Origin: Clostridia bacterium
Lineage (GTDB): Bacteria; Bacillota; Clostridia; Oscillospirales; Acutalibacteraceae
NCBI GenBank assembly: GCA_017522225.1
Contig: JAFWZR010000013.1
Location: forward strand, 124,001-188,000
Length of the DNA: 64,000 nt
Direction: 5' to 3'
The notes under the pieces are model-generated. The model did not search any database. It saw only the letters and a list, made by a program, of their open reading frames with translations, and was not told the DNA's origin. The translations under genes and the position numbers were made by a program. Below are positions 32,898-41,346 of the stretch, piece after piece. How positions within the stretch are numbered: the stretch's first letter is position 1; the number at the start of each line of letters is the position of its first letter.

Positions 32898-33755
32898 TCA
32901 CCTGATTACATTGATTATGCTGACAATCACATACATTGCAGGTAAAACAAAGAGTGCACTGTCAACTCTGTCCATCAATCCGCCATGACCGGGGATAAGA
33001 TTGCCGTAATCCTTAATTCCGTAATTACGCTTAATAACTGATGCTGAAAGGTCTCCGAAAATACTGATAATTGAAAGAACGACCGAAATCGGAACAACCT
33101 CATACCATGTCCAACCATTGAACGGAACACTGAAAAACCACTTATCAAAAACGAAATACATTATAATATTTGCAACCGCTGTAAGAAGTACACCACCGAT
33201 TGCACCCTCCCAGGTCTTTTTCGGACTGATGACGGGTGACATCTTATGCTTGCCGAGATATACGCCTGCAAAATAAGCTCCCGTATCTGTAAGCCATGCG
33301 CAGAACGCAAAGAAAAGACTTATATAAACTGCGTGTGATTCAACGTATCCTGTATCGCCCGGGAACTGCCAGTCATAAAATCTTGCCCAGCAGGCAATTG
33401 CATTCGGCACAGCCAGTGAAGCAATAAGACACATTGATACCTGATCAAACCTAACCTTGGAATTCCATTTTATCATCATTATGAGCAACGTGATAAAATA
33501 AACTGAAAGCGCCGCCATCGGAGTAACACCCATTTTCCCGAGAATGTCATACGAAACATTGAACGGGATAAACATACCGGCCGCTATTGAAACAAGCTTC
33601 ATCGGTAAATTTACTTTTACCACATTACACAGCTCATAAACGCAGATACCGCTCGCAATTGAGAGTATAATCGGCAACGCGGGTGTATCCATAAAGCAAA
33701 GCAAAGCAATAACCAGTCCGCCACAGATCAAGCCTGCAATAATTCGAGTTTTCAT
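32898..33755 (-). CDS. cdsA: Phosphatidate cytidylyltransferase
   Basis: Integral membrane enzyme making CDP-diacylglycerol, the branch point of phospholipid synthesis. The family signature is visible as SPKKTWEGAIGGVLL followed by FGDLSASVIKRNYGIKDYGN and IPGHGGLMDRVDS. About 285 residues and eight helices. Two ATGs overlap the uppS stop; the second (33755) has better spacing (6 bases) from GGAGG, so I use it. Translation is probably coupled to uppS. Confidence 0.94.
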   Translation of the reverse strand: MKTRIIAGLICGGLVIALLCFMDTPALPIILSIASGICVYELCNVVKVNLPMKLVSIAAGMFIPFNVSYDILGKMGVTPMAALSVYFITLLIMMIKWNSKVRFDQVSMCLIASLAVPNAIACWARFYDWQFPGDTGYVESHAVYISLFFAFCAWLTDTGAYFAGVYLGKHKMSPVISPKKTWEGAIGGVLLTAVANIIMYFVFDKWFFSVPFNGWTWYEVVPISVVLSIISIFGDLSASVIKRNYGIKDYGNLIPGHGGLMDRVDSALFVLPAMYVIVSIINVIR

Positions 33756-34468
33756 CATACACCTCCGAAACGTCTGTTACGGTTATTGAAGTCATCAATG
33801 GCTCTGTCAAGGTCAGCCTCTGTGAAATCCGGCCAGAGAATATCTGAAAACCAGAATTCGGAATAAGCTGACTGCCAGATAAGGAAATTGGAGAGTCTGT
33901 ACTCTCCGCTCGGACGGATAATAAGGTCGGGGTCAGCCTGACCTGCCGTATAGAGATTCTGAGAAATATCGTCCTCTGTGATGTCTTCAGGATTCATTTC
34001 GCCGTCTTTGACCTTCTGTGCAATCTTTTTGACAGCATCAACAATTTCAAGTCTTCCGCCATAGTTGATTGCGATGTTTACATCAATCCGATCTGCGTCC
34101 TTTGAGTCACGCTCGGTTGTGTCAAACCTGTCAATGATATCGGCAGGAACACCTTCACGGTGACCGAGGAAATGAATACGCATACCCTTTTGCTTGTTTT
34201 CTTCCTGACGCTCCTCCGCCTCGTCAAGATAGTCGCGGAAAAGGTTCATCAGAGCACTTACCTCCTCGGGAGGTCTGCGCCAGTTTTCGGTTGAAAAAGC
34301 GTAGAACGTAATGTACTTTACGCCGATTTCGTTGGCATATTCACAGATTCTGCGGAAAACATTAGCTCCTGCCTTATGCCCTTCTGAACGTGCAAGACCG
34401 CGTTGCTTTGCCCAACGGCCGTTACCGTCCATAATAATACCTATGTGTTCAGGAATTTTTCTTTCCAT
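33755..34468 (-). CDS. uppS: Undecaprenyl diphosphate synthase (cis-prenyltransferase)
   Basis: Condenses farnesyl diphosphate with isopentenyl diphosphate units to the C55 carrier lipid for peptidoglycan. Motifs: HIGIIMDGNGRWAKQRG at the N-terminus with the catalytic Asp, FYAFSTENWRRP, and RPSGEYRLSNFLIWQSAYSE near the end. 237 residues. The ATG at 34468 follows GAGGTAGG; the longer in-frame start at 34486 has no ribosome site and overlaps the preceding terminator-like hairpin. Confidence 0.96.
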   Translation of the reverse strand: MERKIPEHIGIIMDGNGRWAKQRGLARSEGHKAGANVFRRICEYANEIGVKYITFYAFSTENWRRPPEEVSALMNLFRDYLDEAEERQEENKQKGMRIHFLGHREGVPADIIDRFDTTERDSKDADRIDVNIAINYGGRLEIVDAVKKIAQKVKDGEMNPEDITEDDISQNLYTAGQADPDLIIRPSGEYRLSNFLIWQSAYSEFWFSDILWPDFTEADLDRAIDDFNNRNRRFGGV

Positions 34469-34480
34469 AATCCTACCTCG

Positions 34481-34511
34481 AAACAAAAGGGCAGACTGTG
34501 TAGTCTGCCCT
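34481..34511 (-). terminator. Intrinsic terminator or attenuator between frr and uppS
   Basis: Perfect 10-bp stem AGGGCAGACT with its complement, 4-base loop, followed on the minus strand by TTTTGTTTC. It splits the pyrH-frr pair from the lipid and isoprenoid genes, yet I see no clear promoter after it, so partial read-through is likely. Confidence 0.7.
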
Positions 34512-34556
34512 GATTTTCAAATTGTCAGACTGCTTGAATCAGTTTTGCGTGCCGAC

Positions 34557-35111
34557 TCAGATTTCCATAACTTCTTTTTCTTTTGAAGCTGCGATTTCGT
34601 CAATCTTCTTAACGAACTCATCTGTAATCTTCTGAAGCTCGTTTTCACCGTTTTTAAGATCGTCCTCTGTAATCTCTGATGCCTTCTGCATCTTCTTGAT
34701 CTTGTCGATTGAATCACGGCGGATAGAACGTACCGCTACCTTTGAATCCTCAGCAAGCTTCTTGATATCCTTAACGATTTCCTTACGTCTGTCCTCTGTA
34801 AGAGCAGGGAACATAAGACGGATTACCGTACCGTCGTTCTGAGGATTGATACCGATGTCTGATGCCTGGATTGCCTTGTAAATCGGCTCAAGAGAAGACT
34901 TGTCCCACGGCTGAATAACAAGGATTCTTGCCTCAGCAACAGAGATTGCAGCCATCTGATTGATAGGTGTGGGAACTCCCCAGTAATCAACCTGAATCTT
35001 GTCAAGCACTGCAGCGTTTGCACGGCCTGCACGGATTGCAGCATACTCGTCCTTGAGCACGTTTGTTGTTTTGGTCATTTTTTCTCTTGTTAAACTGTAA
35101 ACTTCTTTCAT
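34557..35111 (-). CDS. frr: Ribosome recycling factor
   Basis: Splits post-termination ribosomes together with EF-G. 184 residues, the normal length. The N-terminal helix shows LKDEYAAIRAGRANAAVLDKI, then the small beta domain VDYWGVPTPINQMAAI, and the C-terminal helix contains DSIDKIKKMQKASEITEDD and EFVKKIDEIAASKEKEVMEI. TAAGGAG precedes ATG. Follows pyrH by 34 bases, the standard arrangement. Confidence 0.97.
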   Translation of the reverse strand: MKEVYSLTREKMTKTTNVLKDEYAAIRAGRANAAVLDKIQVDYWGVPTPINQMAAISVAEARILVIQPWDKSSLEPIYKAIQASDIGINPQNDGTVIRLMFPALTEDRRKEIVKDIKKLAEDSKVAVRSIRRDSIDKIKKMQKASEITEDDLKNGENELQKITDEFVKKIDEIAASKEKEVMEI

Positions 35112-35145
35112 AACAATATCTCCTTAAAGCTATTTAGTATTTGAA

Positions 35146-35844
35146 TTATTCTTTTACAAGTGTGCCGATGTTTTCGCCCTTGACTGCACGGATGATGTTC
35201 TCCGGATCCTCAAGATTAAAAACAAGGATTGCGATTGAGTTATCTCTGCAAAGTGATGCTGCTGTGCTGTCCATAACCTTGAGTCCCTTTGCAAGAACCT
35301 CGGAATGTGTAAGCACATCGTACTTGACAGCGTCATCAAACTTGTTCGGGTCCTTATCATAAACACCGTCAACATTTGTTGCCTTGAAGATAACATCTGC
35401 TTCAATCTCAGCTGCACGGAGAGCTGCCGTTGTATCTGTTGAGAAGAACGGACAACCTGTACCGCAGCCGAAAATAACAACCTCACCGTCTTCAAGGTGC
35501 TTGACTGCATCGCGTGCAACAAACGGCTCTGCGATAGGCTGCATTGCCACCGCTGACATAACGCGTGCCCTGACGCCCAGCTGCTCAAGTGCTTCGCACA
35601 GTGCAAGTGAGTTCATAACTGTTGCAAGCATACCCATATTGTCTGCTCTTGTTCTGTTCATTGAGCCTGAGCTTCTGCCTCTCCAGAAGTTACCGCCGCC
35701 GACAACAAGGCCGACCTGAACACCCATGTCCGCAACCTTTTTGACATAAGTACAGACATTGGTGACCATATCAAAATCAATACCGTGACCCTGCTCACCT
35801 GCAAGGACTTCACCGCTTAATTTAAGTAAGATTCTTTTAAACAT
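35146..35844 (-). CDS. pyrH: UMP kinase
   Basis: Hexameric amino-acid-kinase-fold enzyme phosphorylating UMP to UDP. The phosphate-binding Lys is in [13 protein letters not shown], the UMP-binding region in VGGGNFWRG, and the nucleotide part in [20 protein letters not shown] and VDGVYDKDP. 232 residues. The ATG at 35844 has GGAGGG 6 bases upstream; the preceding TTG is not needed. First gene of the long minus-strand cluster that runs to the M20 peptidase. Confidence 0.97.
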   Translation of the reverse strand: MFKRILLKLSGEVLAGEQGHGIDFDMVTNVCTYVKKVADMGVQVGLVVGGGNFWRGRSSGSMNRTRADNMGMLATVMNSLALCEALEQLGVRARVMSAVAMQPIAEPFVARDAVKHLEDGEVVIFGCGTGCPFFSTDTTAALRAAEIEADVIFKATNVDGVYDKDPNKFDDAVKYDVLTHSEVLAKGLKVMDSTAASLCRDNSIAILVFNLEDPENIIRAVKGENIGTLVKE

Positions 35845-35885
35845 CAATAACCCTCCATCATCTGTGATGTGATTAATAATATTTT

Positions 35886-35914
35886 ACTTTAAAACGCCGT
35901 TTATGTAAAGTCAA
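35886..35914 (-). promoter_or_regulatory. Promoter of the pyrH cluster
   Basis: On the minus strand TTGACT, 17 bases, TAAAGT, about 42 bases before pyrH. Confidence 0.55.
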
Positions 35915-35973
35915 AAACGAAAATTTTCACAGTTTTTTTAAATTTTTATCTTTATTTATTGCTCCGTTCAATG

Positions 35974-35979
35974 TATAAT
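35974..35979 (+). promoter_or_regulatory. -10 box of the GH89 gene
   Basis: TATAAT, 29 bases before the ATG at 36009; no good -35 at 16-18 bases upstream, so activator dependence is possible. Confidence 0.4.
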
Positions 35980-36008
35980 ATCTGTTAGTAAAAAACGGAG
36001 GCAGAATT

Positions 36009-38096
36009 ATGCTCAATTTCATTGCTCGCAACACCCCGAAGGTAAAGGATAATTTTATAATAAAGCTTATCGAATCCGATAACGGCCGCGACTGCTACGA
36101 GGTATATGCCGAGGACAAAAAAATTGTTCTTGCGGGTAACAGTAACTTAAGTCTTTGCATGGCTTTTTACCGTTATCTCAATGAGTGCTGCAACGTAGTT
36201 ATCACAGACGGTGATTATGATATATCTTACATTGCGACCACTCCCCTGCCGACGAAGAAATTCACGCGCACCGTAAAGCAGAAAATCCGTGCGCGTACAA
36301 GCTACGAGATGTTCTCACTTGAGGGCAACTACTGGGGCTTTGACCGTTGGGAAAAAGAGATTGACTTTATGGCAATGCACGGCATCAACACAGCCTTTCA
36401 GCCTGTAGGCTTTGACGGTGTGCTTTACCGTACCTTGCGTGAAATCGGCTTTGCCGAAGATGCCGCCATTGATTTTATGAGCGGTCCCGCATTCCTTATG
36501 CGTCAGCTGACAGGCAATGTTGCCGCTATGAACTCCGTTCACAGCAAGGAATATCTTGAAAGAAAAATATACATCGGTAAAAAAATTACCGAGCGTGAAA
36601 AAGAACTCGGCATAACTCCCGTTTTGCCTGCACTTATCCCGAGCGTACCGTTCAATCTGCGCCGTAAGTATATGAAAATGGATATTTTCAAGGCTCCGAT
36701 GTGGTACAATTTCCCGCCTATTTTTTATATCAAGGCAGAGAACGCCTTCTTTGAGATTTTTAACAGAAAATTCCTCGAGATTCAGCGTGATTCACTCGGT
36801 GAGACTGATGCATTCCTTTTTGAGCCTCTTTATGATGTTGACAAAAAGGGTTATAATTCGCACCTTGTTTCAATCGGTCAGGCTCTCACGGATTCACTGG
36901 CACAGCATAATCCTGATGCGGTTTGCTATACACATCTGAGTTCAATCAGCGAAGACTTTTTCAAGAAGGCTTCACCTGAGAAATTTATAATTATCAACGA
37001 CTCCAAGGAGGAAAGGCCGCAGTTCCTTCAGGATAAAAAGCATCTTGTTGCAATCAAGGGTAACTCCTACGGAAGAACAGGTCTTTGCGGTGACATTGAC
37101 ACCGTCAGCCGTTGCCCGTATGCAGTTTCAAAGAGTGAAAATCTGCTGGGTACGGCACTCGAAATTGATACATTCTCCGAAAATCCGATGTACTGTGCCG
37201 TTGCACTTCACGCAACAACGGCAAACGAGGCATTTGATGCAGATGAGTTTGTAAAGGACTATGCCTGCAAGCGTTACCGCACGGAGGATTTTGCCGACGA
37301 GATTATCAGGCTTAAAAACCTCTGCTATAACACCGACGAATGTTCGGGCTCGATTATCTGTGCAAGACCCTCCACAAGGCTCAAGCATACCGCTCCGTAT
37401 GACACGCTCGAGAGAAAATACGAGTGCAGTGAGCTTTTTGAAATTGCAAGAGATATTGTGGAAAGCGATACAAGAAAGAATGACAAGATGCGTCTTGACA
37501 TAGTGTGCATTATCCGTCAGCTTCTCGGTGAGCTTGCCTACCCGATTTACCTGAAGGCCACAGAATTTTTCAAGGCGGAAAATGTACGCAACTATGAGCA
37601 GGCGAGTAACCTCTTCCTTGAAATATGTCAGGATATGGACAGGCTTCTCAAAACACAGGAAAGCCTTAACCTTTCATCAAAGTTTGAGGAAGCTCACGCG
37701 CTAGGAAACAATAAGGACGAGCAGCAGTCAATCGACCTGAACTTCCTTATGTACCACACCATCTGGGGACCGATTGACCGCAGTATTCTCTATGATACCG
37801 CATGGTGTGAGCTCGGAGGATTGGTCAAGGATTTCTACGCACAGCGTTGGTTTATGTATTTCCGCGCACTTGCGGCATACTTTGACAACCCGAAGAAGCT
37901 CAAGGACTTTTCACGAAAACAGCCTCTTGACAGACACGAGTACAAAAAATCGTATCAGCACAAGAGACTGGCGTTATTCGAGAACAATTTCCTTGAAAAC
38001 TACATTCCGCGAAAAGACGGAATCGGTGAAGAGGACACTCTCGAGGTTGCAAAGGAAATTCTCGAAAAATATTCAGAGGTTGTTTATCAGTTCTGA
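36009..38096 (+). CDS. GH89 family alpha-N-acetylglucosaminidase-like enzyme, cytosolic
   Basis: 695 residues with the three-part NAGLU layout: a small N-terminal domain, a barrel from about residue 95 (RTSYEMFSLEGNYWGFDRWE, then KEIDFMAMHGINTAFQPVG and MSGPAFLMRQLTGN), and a helical C-terminal domain (QQSIDLNFLMYHTIWGP). The two catalytic glutamates seem conserved in divergent settings: DAFLFEPLYDV where others have ADTFNEM, and GTALEIDTFSENP where others have PEGIEQNP. It would remove terminal alpha-linked GlcNAc, as in heparan sulfate or mucin glycans. There is no signal peptide, unlike many bacterial GH89 enzymes, so the substrate would be an imported oligosaccharide. GGAGG precedes ATG. 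Confidence 0.82.
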   Translation: MLNFIARNTPKVKDNFIIKLIESDNGRDCYEVYAEDKKIVLAGNSNLSLCMAFYRYLNECCNVVITDGDYDISYIATTPLPTKKFTRTVKQKIRARTSYEMFSLEGNYWGFDRWEKEIDFMAMHGINTAFQPVGFDGVLYRTLREIGFAEDAAIDFMSGPAFLMRQLTGNVAAMNSVHSKEYLERKIYIGKKITEREKELGITPVLPALIPSVPFNLRRKYMKMDIFKAPMWYNFPPIFYIKAENAFFEIFNRKFLEIQRDSLGETDAFLFEPLYDVDKKGYNSHLVSIGQALTDSLAQHNPDAVCYTHLSSISEDFFKKASPEKFIIINDSKEERPQFLQDKKHLVAIKGNSYGRTGLCGDIDTVSRCPYAVSKSENLLGTALEIDTFSENPMYCAVALHATTANEAFDADEFVKDYACKRYRTEDFADEIIRLKNLCYNTDECSGSIICARPSTRLKHTAPYDTLERKYECSELFEIARDIVESDTRKNDKMRLDIVCIIRQLLGELAYPIYLKATEFFKAENVRNYEQASNLFLEICQDMDRLLKTQESLNLSSKFEEAHALGNNKDEQQSIDLNFLMYHTIWGPIDRSILYDTAWCELGGLVKDFYAQRWFMYFRALAAYFDNPKKLKDFSRKQPLDRHEYKKSYQHKRLALFENNFLENYIPRKDGIGEEDTLEVAKEILEKYSEVVYQF

Positions 38097-38111
38097 TTAT
38101 ACGCAAAAATT

Positions 38112-38140
38112 AAAGGACGGCTGAGCCGTCCTTTTTGTTT
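38112..38140 (+). terminator. Terminator after the GH89 gene
   Basis: Perfect 10-bp stem AAAGGACGGC with its complement, TGA loop, TTTTTG tail. It lies at the end of the convergent beta-galactosidase gene as well. Confidence 0.85.
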
Positions 38141-41100
38141 TTATTTTACACCCTTAAGCTTTACGCTGTAGCCGTACGAGCCGCTCTTGAGCTTATACGG
38201 GTCATGGAGACATGCGTTACCCGGCATATCGCCGCCGACACCTCTCTGACGGTGGTCGATATTAAGTGTGAGGAAGTTATCCTTCTTAAGCTCATAAAGA
38301 TGCTTTGCACTTTCAAGCTGTTCCTGTGAATATTCACGAAGGCTGAAGTCGAAGGTCTGATCGGAATAAATCTCAAATCCGTAGCCCTCGTCATTTGTAA
38401 CGGTTACGCTTCGTGTATCTGTACGGTTACCGTTCTCCTGCGGACGCATATATCTGTGCTCGAGAGTCTCGGGAGTTGCGGAATAGATACCGATTTTCTG
38501 ACCTGTCTTACGGTCAATATATGCCTCGTGCGGTCCTCTGCCGTACCAGTTGACGTTGCAGAATTCCTTGTTGATGCCGAGTCTTGCACCGGCTTTGACC
38601 ATCGGCAGAACAAGACCTGTCATATTAATGCTGAGCTCGACAGTTCCGTCAACATTAAAAATGAACTGTGACTGAACATCCTTTGCAAGCGGCGCTGACC
38701 ACTTGACACATACAAAGACGGAGCCGTTAAGTGTTGAAACGTGTGTATGCTTCACCTTAACCATACGGCTGACGCAATCCCATGTGTAAAGCGGATTGAT
38801 GCGCTTGAACATCGGAGCAAAGTTGAAATAGTTTGTGTCGTTATCCGTAAGCGGACGGAAGAAGTTCGGACGGAAGGTAAGAGCCGTATCGAGAACATTG
38901 CCCTTGCCGAAATCAAGGTAAACAAGGTTGCCGTCAAAGAATCTCGCAGTTGTGTCCCCTGCCTTGATGTTGTAAACACCGTCAATAAATCTGCAGGAAA
39001 CAACACCCGGCTTTGCCTTGTCTTCAGGTTTTATATTGCTTACAACAAACTGTGAGAAGCTGATTTCCTCATCCTTAAGATGCCACTCGTTCTTTGACTT
39101 GTAGCGGTAAGAAAGAGTGAGGATGTATTCACCGTCTTTGAAGTTTGTTTTGTAAGGAATCTCAAATTCCTTCTGTGTCTGCGGCTCGATACCGTCAAGA
39201 CTCAGCTTGCCGCTTTCAACTTTTTTTCCGTTGCGTGTAATTGTCCACACTGCATAAGCATAGTCAAGCGGTACAAAATAGTTTTTATTTTTAACTGCAA
39301 AGGTCTGCTTTTTAAGGTCGATTTCAACTGCACTGATGTTGGAATAAACCTGCTTGACCTCGTAATATGCGGGATGCGGAACACGGTCTGCACCGATGAT
39401 GCCGTTAGCACAGAAGTAGAAGCTTGAGTTACCTTCCTTGAAGTCACCGCCGTAGAGCCACTTTTCCTGTCCGTTTTCAACAACACGGATTGACTGGTCA
39501 ACATAGTCCCAGATAAATCCGCCCGTCATATGGTCGTAGTTTTCAAAATCATCCACATATTCCTTGAAGTTACCAAGGCTGTTTTCCATTGCGTGGGCAA
39601 ATTCACAGTAAATAACGGGATGTGTCTTATATATTTCTGCAGGAACAGGCTTGTTGTCCGCTGCAAGAGCATTTGCAACGTTATCAAAGAGAGTTGTCTT
39701 GATCTCTTCCTGATTTACGAGCAATTTAACAATACGCTCTGTCGGGTACATACGGCTGATAAAGTCAGACTTTGTAAAGTCAAAGTCACCCTCATAATGA
39801 ATCGGGTACATGTCGCAAAGCTCGAGCATAGCTTCCTTCATTCGTGAGAAGTTTGTGCCGTCGCCTGCCTCATTACCGAGTGACCAGAAGCAGATACAAG
39901 CGTGGCTTCTGTCACGAAGAATCATACGCTGTGCTCTGTCAACAACCGCCGCTGTCCATAAGGGATTGTCACCGGGTACATTCTTTCTTCTTACGCCGTG
40001 TGTCTCAACGTCACACTCGTCCATAACATAGAAGCCGAGCTCATCGCAAAGCTCATAGAGGAACGGGTCATCGGGATAATGACTTGTTCTGATAGCGTTG
40101 ATATTTGCCTGCTTCATAAGATACAGGTCCTTATAGAAGGTTTCACGGGGTACTGCCCAGCCGTGGTCAGGGTGGAAATCGTGACGGTTAACACCCTTGA
40201 TAATAACCTTCTGACCGTTGACATAATAAACATTGCCGATAATTTCGACACGCTTGAAGCCGATTCTTATCTGCTTTTTAACAATGCACTTTCTGTTTTC
40301 GTACAGTGCAACCTCGAGCTTGTAAAGCTCGGGAGTTTCTGCCGACCACTTGCGTACATTCTTTTCGATATGCTTTATGTTGATGATCTTTTTGTCTGTC
40401 TTTTTCTCATAGACAGTCTTGCCGTCAAGGCTTACCTTGCAGGTAACCTCTGCCTCACGGCTGAGTGTTACTGTAAGGTCAAGAACACCGTCAACGCACT
40501 TTTCGTCAAGAGTAGCTGCGGCATAGATATCCTCAATTGTAGTCTCGGGCTCAGCTACGATATAAACATCGCGGTAGATACCTGACAGCTGCCACATATC
40601 CTGATTTTCAAGATAAGTCGCATCGCTGAAGCGCATAATCTTAACAGCAAGAAGGTTTTCACCGTCGATAACAAAATCGGTAACATCAAACTCAGAGGGA
40701 GTCATAGAGCCCTGAGAGTAGCCGACATACCTGCCATTGAGGTAAACATACATTGCAGACTTTGCCGCACCGAAATGCAGAATAAGGCGTCTGCCGTCAA
40801 AATTTTCAGGCAGAGTAAAGGTCTTACGGTAGAGACCGATTTCATTTCTTGCGTGGCTTACCTTCGGAATTTCACACTCAACAGTTGAAACCTGGGGCGG
40901 CATATATGAGCAAAGGTAAATAGGCTTACCGTAGCCGAAGCTCTGCCATACTGACGGAACGGGAATTTCGTCCCACTCACAATCATAGAAGCCCGGCTGC
41001 TCAAAGCATGCAGGCTCATCCTTGATGCCCATCTGCCAGTAGAACTTCCAAATACCGTTAAGGCTTAACTTATACTTTGACTCGTCGGGGTTAGCCTTGT

Positions 41101-41194
41101 CCTTCAGATCAAAAGGAAGTGCAAGATTTCTGCCGTCGAGTTTGTTCTCTTTAAAGAATAAAGGGTTTTCCCATTTGTGCATATTTGCGTTCAT
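38141..41194 (-). CDS. lacZ: Beta-galactosidase, GH2 (LacZ type)
   Basis: 1017 residues, the size of E. coli LacZ. Domain order: sugar-binding jelly roll, Ig-like domain, barrel, second Ig-like domain, and the C-terminal beta-sandwich (YGRGPHEAYIDRKTGQKIG, then MRPQENGNRTDTR). The acid/base Glu is in FWSLGNEAGDGTNF and the nucleophile Glu in VIYCEFAHAMENSLGN. Cleaves beta-galactosides such as lactose or galactosyl glycan ends in the cytosol; no signal peptide. ATG 41194 follows GGGAGG by 7 bases. Monocistronic behind a near-consensus promoter; no permease or lacI-type gene is adjacent. Confidence 0.95.
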   Translation of the reverse strand: MNANMHKWENPLFFKENKLDGRNLALPFDLKDKANPDESKYKLSLNGIWKFYWQMGIKDEPACFEQPGFYDCEWDEIPVPSVWQSFGYGKPIYLCSYMPPQVSTVECEIPKVSHARNEIGLYRKTFTLPENFDGRRLILHFGAAKSAMYVYLNGRYVGYSQGSMTPSEFDVTDFVIDGENLLAVKIMRFSDATYLENQDMWQLSGIYRDVYIVAEPETTIEDIYAAATLDEKCVDGVLDLTVTLSREAEVTCKVSLDGKTVYEKKTDKKIINIKHIEKNVRKWSAETPELYKLEVALYENRKCIVKKQIRIGFKRVEIIGNVYYVNGQKVIIKGVNRHDFHPDHGWAVPRETFYKDLYLMKQANINAIRTSHYPDDPFLYELCDELGFYVMDECDVETHGVRRKNVPGDNPLWTAAVVDRAQRMILRDRSHACICFWSLGNEAGDGTNFSRMKEAMLELCDMYPIHYEGDFDFTKSDFISRMYPTERIVKLLVNQEEIKTTLFDNVANALAADNKPVPAEIYKTHPVIYCEFAHAMENSLGNFKEYVDDFENYDHMTGGFIWDYVDQSIRVVENGQEKWLYGGDFKEGNSSFYFCANGIIGADRVPHPAYYEVKQVYSNISAVEIDLKKQTFAVKNKNYFVPLDYAYAVWTITRNGKKVESGKLSLDGIEPQTQKEFEIPYKTNFKDGEYILTLSYRYKSKNEWHLKDEEISFSQFVVSNIKPEDKAKPGVVSCRFIDGVYNIKAGDTTARFFDGNLVYLDFGKGNVLDTALTFRPNFFRPLTDNDTNYFNFAPMFKRINPLYTWDCVSRMVKVKHTHVSTLNGSVFVCVKWSAPLAKDVQSQFIFNVDGTVELSINMTGLVLPMVKAGARLGINKEFCNVNWYGRGPHEAYIDRKTGQKIGIYSATPETLEHRYMRPQENGNRTDTRSVTVTNDEGYGFEIYSDQTFDFSLREYSQEQLESAKHLYELKKDNFLTLNIDHRQRGVGGDMPGNACLHDPYKLKSGSYGYSVKLKGVK

Positions 41195-41223
41195 AGTAAA
41201 TCCTCCCAAGCGTAGTTATACTT

Positions 41224-41252
41224 ATTATACCTTGTATGTGCTTTTTAGTCAA
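41224..41252 (-). promoter_or_regulatory. Promoter of the beta-galactosidase gene
   Basis: On the minus strand TTGACT, 17 bases, TATAAT, 30 bases before the start. Near-consensus; no CRE-like palindrome noticed. Confidence 0.75.
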
Positions 41253-41286
41253 ATAAAAAACAGTATAAAAATTTTGCTTTATGGTG

Positions 41287-41315
41287 TTGTAAAATTTTCA
41301 TATTCATATTATAAT
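41287..41315 (+). promoter_or_regulatory. Promoter of the DUF1846 gene
   Basis: TTGTAA, 17 bases, TATAAT, about 30 bases before ATG 41347. Divergent to the beta-galactosidase promoter. Confidence 0.65.
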
Positions 41316-41346
41316 AAAATGTATTTTGAAATTGAGGGTGTTTCAA

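Noticed and set aside
35845-36008. Possible leader RNA between pyrH and the GH89 gene
   Set aside because: Only promoter-like boxes and AT-rich sequence are visible; no stem-loop or conserved RNA motif.
36009-41194. GH89 and beta-galactosidase genes as one glycan-utilisation locus
   Set aside because: The genes are convergent, each with its own promoter, share a terminator region, and no transporter or regulator is present between or beside them.
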